Shown: positions 8,123 through 16,107 of the stretch, piece after piece
Layout: each line of letters begins with the position of its first letter
How positions within the stretch are numbered: position 1 is the first letter of the stretch
Notes under the pieces: generated by a model
What the model was told of the DNA's origin: nothing
Seen by the model: only the letters and a program-made list of their open reading frames with translations
The model's database searches: none
Assembly (NCBI GenBank): GCA_023807065.1
Contig: JAJJLU010003803.1
Coordinates: 1-30,294, forward strand
Direction of reading: 5' to 3'
DNA from: Isotricha intestinalis
Lineage: Eukaryota > Ciliophora > Litostomatea > Vestibuliferida > Isotrichidae
DNA length: 30,294 nt
Program-made: the position numbers and the translations under genes

Positions 8123-10489
8123 TTAATTTAAAATTAAATATTTATTTTCACTATTATTAGAATCAAATATTTTTTTCATTATAATTCTTATAGGCATTTC
8201 AATGATGGCACAAATAATAATATTGATTATGGCTATAAAAAGAATTAATCCTAAAGTAACAATTGATATATTTAAAAAAGTTAAATGAACTTCAGGTCTA
8301 TAAGTCGCACAAAAAATATATATAATAATATCTGAATCACAAAAATAAGCAATTCCAACTCTGTAAATAGGAATAGTTATATTACTACTATAAACTTGTT
8401 TAAAGAAAGTTTCTTTTGGGTAAAGATAAATAAAAATTAACATAAATGCAAATGCAATTATTACTACAGGTTTTGTAAAAGTATCAATATATTTCACTGT
8501 GTTATTAATTTTAAAATAAAAATTCTTATATAATCCTTCATCCAAAAAAAATTTTGGAAATTTAATATATAAGAAATAAGGTGCACTACAAATAATTTGA
8601 ATAAAAACACAAAAATAAAATAAAAATTTTTTAGTACAATTTTTTCTTTTATCTAAAAAAGCAATGATTTTATAACAGAAATTAAAAGGTTTAAATAATT
8701 TTAAAGCCTCTAAAGAATTTTTATTAGTCAAATCTTTATAATAAAATAAAGACATACCAGTAAAAAATCCAAATAAATAATGATTTAAAAATAAATGAGT
8801 ATACTTTAAAGTACAAGAAGAATTCATTAAATGTTCAAATGTATAATATTTACCAGTTTCAATAAAACATTGAAAAGGAGAAAGAATTGAATTAATTATT
8901 AATAATATTAAAATTATAATATCAAAACATTTTTTTTGTATTAATAAAGAAAAAGAAATAATTATTAAAATTAAAGTAAAACATATAAATTCATTTACCA
9001 TAACTGAAACAAATTTAAAGCAATATTTAAAACCTGATGATTTAAAATTATTGTAAAAAAAATAATCAGAATAAAGAAATTTTAATTTAAAAAAAAATTT
9101 TAAATCTTTCACGCATTCTCTACAAGTTATTATATTATCAATTATATGATGATACATTGTTGGGAAATCAAAATAAAGAGAAAATTTTATAAAATAATGA
9201 AATGCAAAAAAAATAAAGAAAAAAGTTATAATATTTGGAATAATTTTTATATAAAATTTTATGAATTTTCCAAATGTAAAATTAAATGATATTTTTTTAT
9301 CATCTCTTTTTATACAATTTTTTTTTAAATAATACATAAATTTATAAGCAAAAGTTATTCCATCTAAAATTATAAAAAAAAAATTTCCATAAGTTGAATA
9401 TTTTAAACAAAATAAATAAGGAGAATTAAAAAAGAGAAGATTATTTAATTCTTTTGTTGGTAAATTTATAGTTGTCCATAAATTATGATTTAAACAAATT
9501 AAAAATAAAGCTAAAACTCTAAAAAAGCAAATTAACCTAATTCCCTTTTCACTAAAATAAATATTTTTTCTTGTAAAAATACATTTAACTCCAAAAAGAA
9601 AAGAAAAGCATTTAAAAAAATTATTCAAACAAACATTTTTATTTTCCTCTTCATTATCATTTTTTCTTTTTTTTTTTTCATTTTCAAAAATCATATTATT
9701 ATCAATTTTAATAGTAGAATAAGATAATTCATATTCTGAATCAAAACTTGTTTCAGCTGAATTAATAATATAATCTTTATCTTTTTTTTTCTCAGAAGTA
9801 AAATAAAAAAAATCAAAGCAAGTAACAATTAATCTAAATAATAAAATAAAAATAATCAAAAAACAAAATATTAAAAAACTGTTATTTTCCTTTAAATTAT
9901 AGTTATTGGATGTTGTATTTTTTTTAAAAAAAAAAGAAAAACCTACAATAGATTTATTATCTTTTTTTTTGATTGAATCATTTAAATAATTTGCATAATA
10001 AAAAACAAGATCATTGCAATTTGGATTTATACACAAACCATAAAAAGATTGAGAATAGGAAAGAAAAGGAAGTAAAAAAGCAGAACCTGTATAATTTTCT
10101 GGTGAAATAAATTTTGAATCATATTGTATAATGAATAAAAAAAAAGAATAATTTAATCTTAAACATCCACCTTCTAAACCTTGATCTGGAAAATTATGCG
10201 CTGAATATTTAAATATATCCCAAAAAGGAGATTCTTCTATTTTTTTCTGATATAAAATTGAATTTTCACATTTTGTATAATTTTCATTACTTTTGTTTAA
10301 TGTTATGTAATTGTCAAAATATTGAAATAAAGTTATATTTACTGATTTTATATATTCTTTTAACCAATTTGTTGAGTTAAATTTGTAAATTACTTCATTT
10401 GAATTTTTTATTTGGAAATTTAAAGTTGGTTTTAAAATATTTATTAATAATATTTGGATGTGAAAAAAAAAATTTCCTAAAATTTTCAT
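8123..10489 (-). CDS. NRF-6-like multi-pass membrane acyltransferase (acyltransferase_3 family)
   Basis: A 788-residue protein. After a hydrophobic N-terminus (about residues 5-20) comes a luminal NRF-type domain (about 35-175) with WDIFKYSAHNFPDQGLEGG at 90-108 and cysteines at 109, 153 and 158. A membrane segment follows near 205-230. A polar loop with an acidic/Lys-rich stretch precedes the acyltransferase_3 membrane domain, which starts near 316 with RLICFFRVLALFLICLNHNLW; the NHNLW His corresponds to the conserved His after the RxL...W motif. About ten more hydrophobic helices follow, and the family-typical end (IIEMPIRIIMKK) closes the domain. In animals this architecture is found in NRF-6 ('nose resistant to fluoxetine') proteins, thought to act in lipid or xenobiotic transfer. 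Acyl substrate unknown. The stop is TAA. Confidence 0.82.
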   Translation of the reverse strand: MKILGNFFFHIQILLINILKPTLNFQIKNSNEVIYKFNSTNWLKEYIKSVNITLFQYFDNYITLNKSNENYTKCENSILYQKKIEESPFWDIFKYSAHNFPDQGLEGGCLRLNYSFFLFIIQYDSKFISPENYTGSAFLLPFLSYSQSFYGLCINPNCNDLVFYYANYLNDSIKKKDNKSIVGFSFFFKKNTTSNNYNLKENNSFLIFCFLIIFILLFRLIVTCFDFFYFTSEKKKDKDYIINSAETSFDSEYELSYSTIKIDNNMIFENEKKKRKNDNEEENKNVCLNNFFKCFSFLFGVKCIFTRKNIYFSEKGIRLICFFRVLALFLICLNHNLWTTINLPTKELNNLLFFNSPYLFCLKYSTYGNFFFIILDGITFAYKFMYYLKKNCIKRDDKKISFNFTFGKFIKFYIKIIPNIITFFFIFFAFHYFIKFSLYFDFPTMYHHIIDNIITCRECVKDLKFFFKLKFLYSDYFFYNNFKSSGFKYCFKFVSVMVNEFICFTLILIIISFSLLIQKKCFDIIILILLIINSILSPFQCFIETGKYYTFEHLMNSSCTLKYTHLFLNHYLFGFFTGMSLFYYKDLTNKNSLEALKLFKPFNFCYKIIAFLDKRKNCTKKFLFYFCVFIQIICSAPYFLYIKFPKFFLDEGLYKNFYFKINNTVKYIDTFTKPVVIIAFAFMLIFIYLYPKETFFKQVYSSNITIPIYRVGIAYFCDSDIIIYIFCATYRPEVHLTFLNISIVTLGLILFIAIINIIICAIIEMPIRIIMKKIFDSNNSENKYLILN

Positions 10490-11241
10490 AAAGTTGTTAA
10501 TTAAATAATTTTAAATATAATTTGTTTAAAATAATATATGTTTAAAATAATTCTTATAAATTATTTTATGTTTGTTTTTTTGTTAGATTTATGTGTTGGA
10601 AAATTTTTAAATAGAATTATTATTTAAATGATCTTAGAAGAAAACCTTCAATATTAAATTCTCCTATTGATTTATTAATGTAATCAAAATTTGTTCTTAA
10701 TTATTTCTTTCTTCTTAATTTATTTTTAAAGTTTAACTCCTTAATCATTACTTTTTATAAATTTTATTTTTATTATATTCAATAGATTTATGAAAAAGAT
10801 TAAATTCAGGATAAATTTAATTAAAATCTTTTATTTTTCCAAATTTAAATAATGTTCTCTAAAATCTTGTTTATGCTTTAAAAAATTCTTCATTTTTTAA
10901 AAAAAATAATAATTTATTTGTTTTATTTGAAAATAAGAATAAATAACTATTTTTATTTTTTTATTTGAATTTTTCTTTATCAAAAAACAAATATTAGAAT
11001 TTCCTCAAATAAATAAAAACATAAAAAAAATCATTTAATATTATTTTTATTTAATGAAAAAGAATTTTGTTATTTATTCATTAACGATAACTTCAAAATT
11101 AAATCATTCTTTTAAATTATATTAAATCAATTTTAAAACTTAAAATCATTTTTTTGAATTTAACGATATGATAATTAATTATATATGATGCATAATAAAA
11201 GTTTTTTATTTTAAAAAAATTATAATTCATATTATATAAAT
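10490..11241. other. 752-bp AT-rich gap between two minus-strand genes
   Basis: No intact gene, RNA gene or repeat array is visible. It holds the presumed promoter of the NRF-6-like gene, 3' sequence of the chorein gene, and a stretch on the minus strand that resembles a broken coding region (listed separately at 10620-10900). The rest is poly-A/T-rich without evident structure. Confidence 0.5.
10620..10900 (-). pseudogene. Possible relic of a short gene
   Basis: On the minus strand several short frames read like real protein of this genome but are broken by stops and frame changes. One begins at an ATG near 10895 and reads MKNFLKHKQDFREHYLNLEK before a TAA. A later one starts at the ATG at 10748 and runs 43 codons to the TAA at 10620, with a single internal TAA at 10701-10703; its second half reads NFDYINKSIGEFNIEGFLL. 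No GT-AG intron of 25-35 nt that I tried restores a continuous frame. The residue mix (Asp, Glu, Arg, Gly present) is less like random A/T than the surroundings. It may also be chance; I do not recognise a family. Confidence 0.28.
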
Positions 11242-14200
11242 TTATACATTTGTTTTATTTAATCCTTCTTCATATCTATTATTAGAACTAGTATAAGTAG
11301 TTTCTTCTTTACTTTGAGATCTTGGAACTTTTGAATTAGAAGAATTTCTCCCTTCTTTTTTTTTAACAATTTCAATTTTATACTTTTGATAATTTCTAGT
11401 TGAGTTTCTTTCAGTATCAATATCAATATTATTATCTTTATTTTTTAATTGAATAATTAAATCTTGGATCTGTTCATCATTTCTTATTTCAGTAAAAGCT
11501 TTTGTAAAATATTTATTTAATAAACTTAATTTATTTCCAATTTCAATTTTCATTATTTCAATCATTTCATATACCCCATCATATTCACTAACTTCTAATT
11601 CTATCTCAAATAATTTCAAATATAAATAAGATAAAGAATAAAATAGTTTAAAATCAGCTTTTTGCACTTTTGAATGGGCAAAGATTTGATGATTATATAA
11701 ATTATTAACATTATATTTATAAAAAATAAAATTAAAATCTTGATAAGAAAAATCAACTTCTAAATTAGATGAAAAATAATATGAAAAAAGATAATTTGAA
11801 GCAAAAGTTTCAAATTCATCTGCCATTAAAGGATATTTAGTATAAACTTTTTTAATATAATCAAAATATAATTGATTATAACAAAATCCATTATTAACAT
11901 TAACTTCATGAGAAATAGTTTCATTTATATATTTTCTTACTAAATATAATGCTTTATGATAATGAATGTTTTGAGTTAAAATATGAATTAGAAATTGAGA
12001 TTTGATTTTCTTTTTTAATAAATTAACATGATATTCTAATAAAACAGAAAAAATAGACACAAAATATTCTTTAAAAAAATTTAATCTAATTATAGGAATA
12101 TTAATTTTTAAAGAATCAACTTCTTTTTCTCGTAAATGTTTAATTAAATGAATAGTAATTAAATTATTCTTATTTTCTGATGTAAGTAAAAGAAAAGGAA
12201 GTGAATAAACTTCACTTGGAGATTTCATCATAGCTTGACTTTGACTTTGATTATTTTGATTAATAAAAGAAACATTACTATTATTTAAATTACTATTATT
12301 TAAATTATTATTCATAATTGCTCTATATAAAGGAGCAATATTATTTGAAGTGAAACTAGCATCTAAATTAACATTAACATTATTATTATTAAAAGAAGAA
12401 TTAATAATATTTAATTTTTGAGTATTATAATCATTAATTATTTTAGATAAAGCTTTATTTTGTTTAACTCTCCTAATATTAGTTTGAGATTTATTTCTTT
12501 GTAACATATCATCCATAACATTATCATTATTATCTCCTAAAACTTTAGAAATAAAATTCCCAGGTCTAAATTCTCTATAATTATTAATATTATTTCCTCT
12601 TCTTGGGAAATTAACAGTATAATAAGATTGATTTTGTTTATAATAAGCATTAATTGAAGGATGATTTTTAATTGAATTAGGTGTTTTACTTGTATCTCTT
12701 GCAACTCTTAAAGTATCAGTTAATATTTTCATTTTTCTTAAATATCTTGCATTTTCTTTATAAATTTTTGTGTTTGAATCTTGAACAGCTTTGCTTTCTG
12801 AATATAATGAACTTTCTTTTAATCCTGCTTTAAAAAAGTTTACTCTTGAATTTATTTGTTCATATATTCCTTTTTGCTTTTGAATTGGAAATTTATTTTC
12901 TTTTTTTTTCTGTATATTATATTGGAAATTTGGAATATTTTTATCTAAAGTATTATATGTTTCTTCTGCGTTTATTGTAAAATTTGCCATTTGATATTTT
13001 AATTCAAATAATATTTTTGATATTTGAGAATTTATTTCTATTGTATTTCCAGTGAAAGAAAAACACTTTATTGAATTTGCATTACATATATTAAAAGAAA
13101 ATTCAGGTACAATCATTTTAAAAACACAAGTTAATCTTTTTGTTTTCATTAATTTTAAAATTTCTTCTTTTTCACTTGGTCCTTGTGGAGTAACATTTAA
13201 TTTTTTATAATCTATACCAAAGATAGGATATGATTCAATATTAATTTGATTTTTTTTACTTATAATAATATCATCTCCTATTTTCTTTTCATCTGTTCTA
13301 TTAATTTTATCATAACCATATAAACCCATATATCTATTATATTCTTTTTTAACTAAATTTTCGTGTTTTACTCTTTTCATTCTTCTAATTAAACAAACAT
13401 AATTTAATAAATCTATAGTTCTATTTAATTTCCCTGCTGTTCTATATGTTTTTGCATATTGTAATATTTCGAAATTCTCAACAAAATTTTTTATATATCT
13501 TACTGTTGCAATTAAAGAAGGAAATATTGAAATTTCTAAAGCATTATTGAAAAATATATTTAAATATACAATATCACTTGATTCTTGTTTAATTATTACA
13601 TCTTCGAATTTTCCTATTTTTTTAGTTCCACAATTTCCTCTAAAAGAAAAATTGGAAATTATTTTTAAAACATTATCTGCTTTTGATTTAGAAGATAAAT
13701 CTAATGGATAAGTTCTTATTAATCCATAATATTTATATAAATCATATAAATTTTGTACTAAAACAGAAGTTGGTATTGTTACAACATTTGGATGATTATC
13801 AAAAAAAAAATTTAAATTATTAATATTAAATGAATAATTTTTTAATAATCCTTCAGTAGATAAATTTAATAATGCTTCATCTATAGTCAATCCAAAACAA
13901 AAATCTCCATTTGGATTCATAATGGTATCATCTTCAAATCTAATTTGAAATTTTTTTATAGTCAAATTTAAATAATATTTTTTTGAGTTGTAAAATTTAT
14001 AAATATTAAAAAGTAATTTATCAATGAAGGAATCATCATTTTCAACATTTAAATTTGAATCAAAAATATTTACTTTTGTTTTCTGGTTTATATAATCAAT
14101 TTTATTAATAGAACCTAAAGTATGATCAATATTAATATATTTATAAGAAGGACATAAAATAATATAAACATTATCAATTGTAACATCTAAAGGTTTTTCT

Positions 14201-14436
14201 CCAATAATATTCATAAGTGAACATGTTACATTTACGTTTTTAATCTGACCAAATTTTAACCAAAAAGGATAATTTTTTTCATCACAAAAATTATTAAAAG
14301 TATCTGGTCTAATATTTAAATCATTTAATGAAATATTACCATTTGTTACTCCTATATCAAATTGTTCTTTTGTGAAACCCCATAAATATTTATTTATATA
14401 TGATTCAACAAAAGGATAAAGTTGATTTTTTATCAT
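11242..14436 (-). CDS. Chorein/VPS13 N-terminal domain protein (short bridge-like lipid transfer protein)
   Basis: A 1064-residue protein. Residues 1 to about 110 are a clear chorein_N domain: an N-terminal helix, then GVTNGNISLNDLNIRPDTF near 29-47, a PFWLKFG segment and IGEKPLDVTIDNVYIIL. This domain opens the hydrophobic groove of VPS13/ATG2-type proteins that carry lipids between membranes at contact sites. The groove-like beta sequence continues to about 530, followed by a disordered Asn/Gln-rich linker (about 535-740) and a further folded block with IPIIRLNFFKEYF near 770. True VPS13 proteins exceed 3000 residues and have C-terminal VAB, DH-like and PH domains; none is visible here, so this is a short family member closer in size to BLTP3 or ATG2. 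The tail is polar and Ser-rich. The stop is TAA. Confidence 0.82.
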   Translation of the reverse strand: MIKNQLYPFVESYINKYLWGFTKEQFDIGVTNGNISLNDLNIRPDTFNNFCDEKNYPFWLKFGQIKNVNVTCSLMNIIGEKPLDVTIDNVYIILCPSYKYINIDHTLGSINKIDYINQKTKVNIFDSNLNVENDDSFIDKLLFNIYKFYNSKKYYLNLTIKKFQIRFEDDTIMNPNGDFCFGLTIDEALLNLSTEGLLKNYSFNINNLNFFFDNHPNVVTIPTSVLVQNLYDLYKYYGLIRTYPLDLSSKSKADNVLKIISNFSFRGNCGTKKIGKFEDVIIKQESSDIVYLNIFFNNALEISIFPSLIATVRYIKNFVENFEILQYAKTYRTAGKLNRTIDLLNYVCLIRRMKRVKHENLVKKEYNRYMGLYGYDKINRTDEKKIGDDIIISKKNQINIESYPIFGIDYKKLNVTPQGPSEKEEILKLMKTKRLTCVFKMIVPEFSFNICNANSIKCFSFTGNTIEINSQISKILFELKYQMANFTINAEETYNTLDKNIPNFQYNIQKKKENKFPIQKQKGIYEQINSRVNFFKAGLKESSLYSESKAVQDSNTKIYKENARYLRKMKILTDTLRVARDTSKTPNSIKNHPSINAYYKQNQSYYTVNFPRRGNNINNYREFRPGNFISKVLGDNNDNVMDDMLQRNKSQTNIRRVKQNKALSKIINDYNTQKLNIINSSFNNNNVNVNLDASFTSNNIAPLYRAIMNNNLNNSNLNNSNVSFINQNNQSQSQAMMKSPSEVYSLPFLLLTSENKNNLITIHLIKHLREKEVDSLKINIPIIRLNFFKEYFVSIFSVLLEYHVNLLKKKIKSQFLIHILTQNIHYHKALYLVRKYINETISHEVNVNNGFCYNQLYFDYIKKVYTKYPLMADEFETFASNYLFSYYFSSNLEVDFSYQDFNFIFYKYNVNNLYNHQIFAHSKVQKADFKLFYSLSYLYLKLFEIELEVSEYDGVYEMIEIMKIEIGNKLSLLNKYFTKAFTEIRNDEQIQDLIIQLKNKDNNIDIDTERNSTRNYQKYKIEIVKKKEGRNSSNSKVPRSQSKEETTYTSSNNRYEEGLNKTNV
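12276..12305. repeat. Two copies of a 15-bp tandem repeat in the chorein gene
   Basis: The 15-base unit tactattatttaaat occurs twice head to tail, and a diverged third start follows. On the coding strand it encodes LNNSNLNNSN in the disordered linker of the chorein protein. The unit is a multiple of three, so copy changes keep the frame. Confidence 0.8.
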
Positions 14437-14542
14437 TTTTTAATTAATTTATTATGATTCAAGGAAAAATAAATATATGAAATAAATTATATAGATTAAA
14501 TATTATTTTAAAATTTTACTTTTATTCCTAAATAAATTTTAA

Positions 14543-14989
14543 TTATTCATTTTTAATTAAATCTTTTTCTATTAGAATATCTTCATCTTCATTTATATTA
14601 TTCAAATTTGAATTATCATTTGTTATTTTATTTGTTTCATTTTTGTTTTCTTTTTTGGTACTTTTTCTATTATATGAAGAAACAACTTCTTTTTCAATAT
14701 CTAAGAGTAAATCCTCAATTTCAGGTTTAAAATTATTCAATCCTGCTTTATCCATTGCTTCAATAACATCTTTAACTGTAATTTTACTTTTACCTTTACT
14801 CTTACATATATCATTTGCTCTAACATTATTTATAAAATGTTCTTACAAATTTGATAAATATAATATAAATACTCCTCCTATTCGGCTAAAGGCTATTTTT
14901 GAATTTTTATTTATTAATATATCTTCATCTAAACTATTTTTGATTATTTCTGATACAACTGATATTGGTAAATCTATTGGATTTGACAT
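14543..14989 (-). CDS. POLE3: POLE3/DPB4-like histone-fold protein, one 27-nt intron
   Basis: Exon 1 is 14847-14989 (ATG at 14989) and exon 2 is 14543-14819; removal of the intron at 14820-14846 gives 139 residues ending in TAA. Exon 1 starts with IDLPISVVSEIIKNSL, then KIAFSRIGGVFILYL; across the splice the sequence continues LSNLANDICKSKGKSKIT and VKDVIEAM. This aligns without gaps to the histone fold of human POLE3 (LPNAVITRIIKEAL; SRAASVFVLYATS; KRKTLNASDVLSAM), and the family's charged, acidic C-terminal tail is also present. POLE3 pairs with POLE4 in DNA polymerase epsilon and in CHRAC-type chromatin remodelers, acting in the nucleus. The alternative NF-YB is less likely because the SRxxxVFxLY pattern is POLE3-type. 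Read without splicing, the histone fold would be cut by an in-frame TAA. Confidence 0.9.
14820..14846 (-). other. 27-nt spliceosomal intron in the POLE3-like gene
   Basis: On the minus strand it begins GTAAGA and ends GTTAG. It sits after the second base of a codon: TT from exon 1 plus A from exon 2 makes Leu. It contains the in-frame TAA that would otherwise end the protein. Removing it restores a gap-free match to POLE3 across the junction. Confidence 0.92.
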
Positions 14990-15628
14990 AAATTTAATTT
15001 TTATATAATTTTTAATAAAATATTATAAAATTATATTTCATTCGTACCTAAAATTAAAAATTTAAATTGAAATTTATTAAATCTTTTTTTTTATTCATTT
15101 TTCAATTTTTAAGATTAAATTTTTTAGAGGATGAAAAATCATCATTATAATAAATATTTATATATTATAATTAATAAAAAAAGAAAAATAAAGAAATTCA
15201 AAAAACAACATCATTTTTTCAATTGACTCTCTTTTAGTGTCTTTCACCTATTCTTCATATTTAATGTATATTTACAAAAGTGATAAAAAGAAAAATTAAA
15301 TATTTTCATTTTTTTTTTGTGGATTAACATTAATTTTAATATATAAGAAGGTATATAGATAACTTTCCTTATTCCATCTATATTTTTAAAATAAATGAAA
15401 TTATTTTTTACTATTTGTATATTTATATGATATATTATATGAATTAACTAACAAATTATTAGTCCTTTTTTTCTTAATATATTTTCTTTTGCAATATTCT
15501 TTTATTATTTTTTAAATTTTGAAATATTCACTTCAAATATTTTTTCCTCTTCAATTTTTTACTTTACATTAAATATTTCAGTTTAATAAAACAAATATTT
15601 TTCATAAATTAATATTAAAAATATAAAA
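14990..15628. other. 639-bp divergent intergenic region
   Basis: It separates the divergent POLE3-like gene and the small two-exon gene, so it should carry both promoters. It is longer than other divergent spacers here (91 and 195 bp). I saw poly-A/T runs and a weak 7-bp hairpin (TATAGAT near 15354, ATCTATA near 15377), but no coding frame, tRNA or repeat. Confidence 0.5.
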
Positions 15629-16076
15629 ATGAATAATCATTATGAATATTCCTTAGAACCAATAGATATAAATGTAAATAAAAATATAAATAAAAAAATA
15701 GAAATATGGGATTCATACATATAGTTTTTTATTAAAACAAGCAAAAAAAAATAATATAGATATAAAAAAATTACCTCCAGCAGATATATATAAAAAACAT
15801 AAAGGAAAAAGAGGATTAGGAGAAAAATATAACAGTAAATTTTATCCAGATTTATATAAAAAAGATGTTTATTATTATAATTATGAAGATATGTTAGGAA
15901 ATAATAATAGAGCGAAAATAGAAAATAATTTTTCAAATCAAATTAGTATTTCTCAAAAATCAAATCATGATTCTTCAATTCAAAATGAAAAAAATAATCA
16001 ATCAAATTCAAATGATAATGATGATTTTAAAAGAAATATATATAAAAATGCTGGAAAACATTATAAAATTAATTAA
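15629..16076 (+). CDS. Small unknown protein, one 28-nt intron
   Basis: Exon 1 is 15629-15673 (15 codons) and exon 2 is 15702-16076; spliced, they give 139 residues ending in TAA. Without splicing the first frame ends after 32 codons. The N-terminal half looks folded or at least constrained: YGIHTYSFLLKQAKKNN, then KKLPPADIYKKHKGKRGLG, then KFYPDLYKKDVYYYNYEDM. The C-terminal half (from about residue 84) is Asn/Ser-rich and probably disordered. There is no signal peptide, membrane segment or cysteine cluster. I do not recognise the family; the basic, Tyr/Pro-rich N-terminus could bind nucleic acid or microtubules, but that is speculation. Its 3' end is only 31 bp from the convergent DENN gene. 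Confidence 0.8.
15674..15701 (+). other. 28-nt intron in the small unknown gene
   Basis: It begins GTAAAT and ends AAATAG, lies exactly between codons, and contains no G or C apart from the splice-site bases. Because 28 is not a multiple of three, its removal shifts the reading frame onto the long open frame that runs to 16076, joining it to the ATG at 15629. Confidence 0.85.
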
Positions 16077-16107
16077 ATAGAATAAATTTTTTTAAATAAA
16101 AAATTTA

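Noticed and set aside
10620..10900. Reassignment of TAA to Gln, which would open the relic frames
   Set aside because: Eleven conserved genes here end at TAA with correct length, and none contains TAA inside a conserved domain once introns are removed.
14543..14989. NF-YB rather than POLE3
   Set aside because: The SRxxxVFxLY helix, the KGKxK(I/L)TxxDV join and the acidic tail fit POLE3 better than NF-YB.
14643..15008. Plus-strand open frame of 121 codons
   Set aside because: It lies antisense to the spliced POLE3-like gene, whose homology is clear; the frame is a by-product of AT-rich sequence.
15640..15936. Minus-strand open frame of 98 codons, very rich in Phe/Tyr/Leu
   Set aside because: It is antisense to the two-exon plus-strand gene, and its composition is that of reversed Lys/Asn codons.
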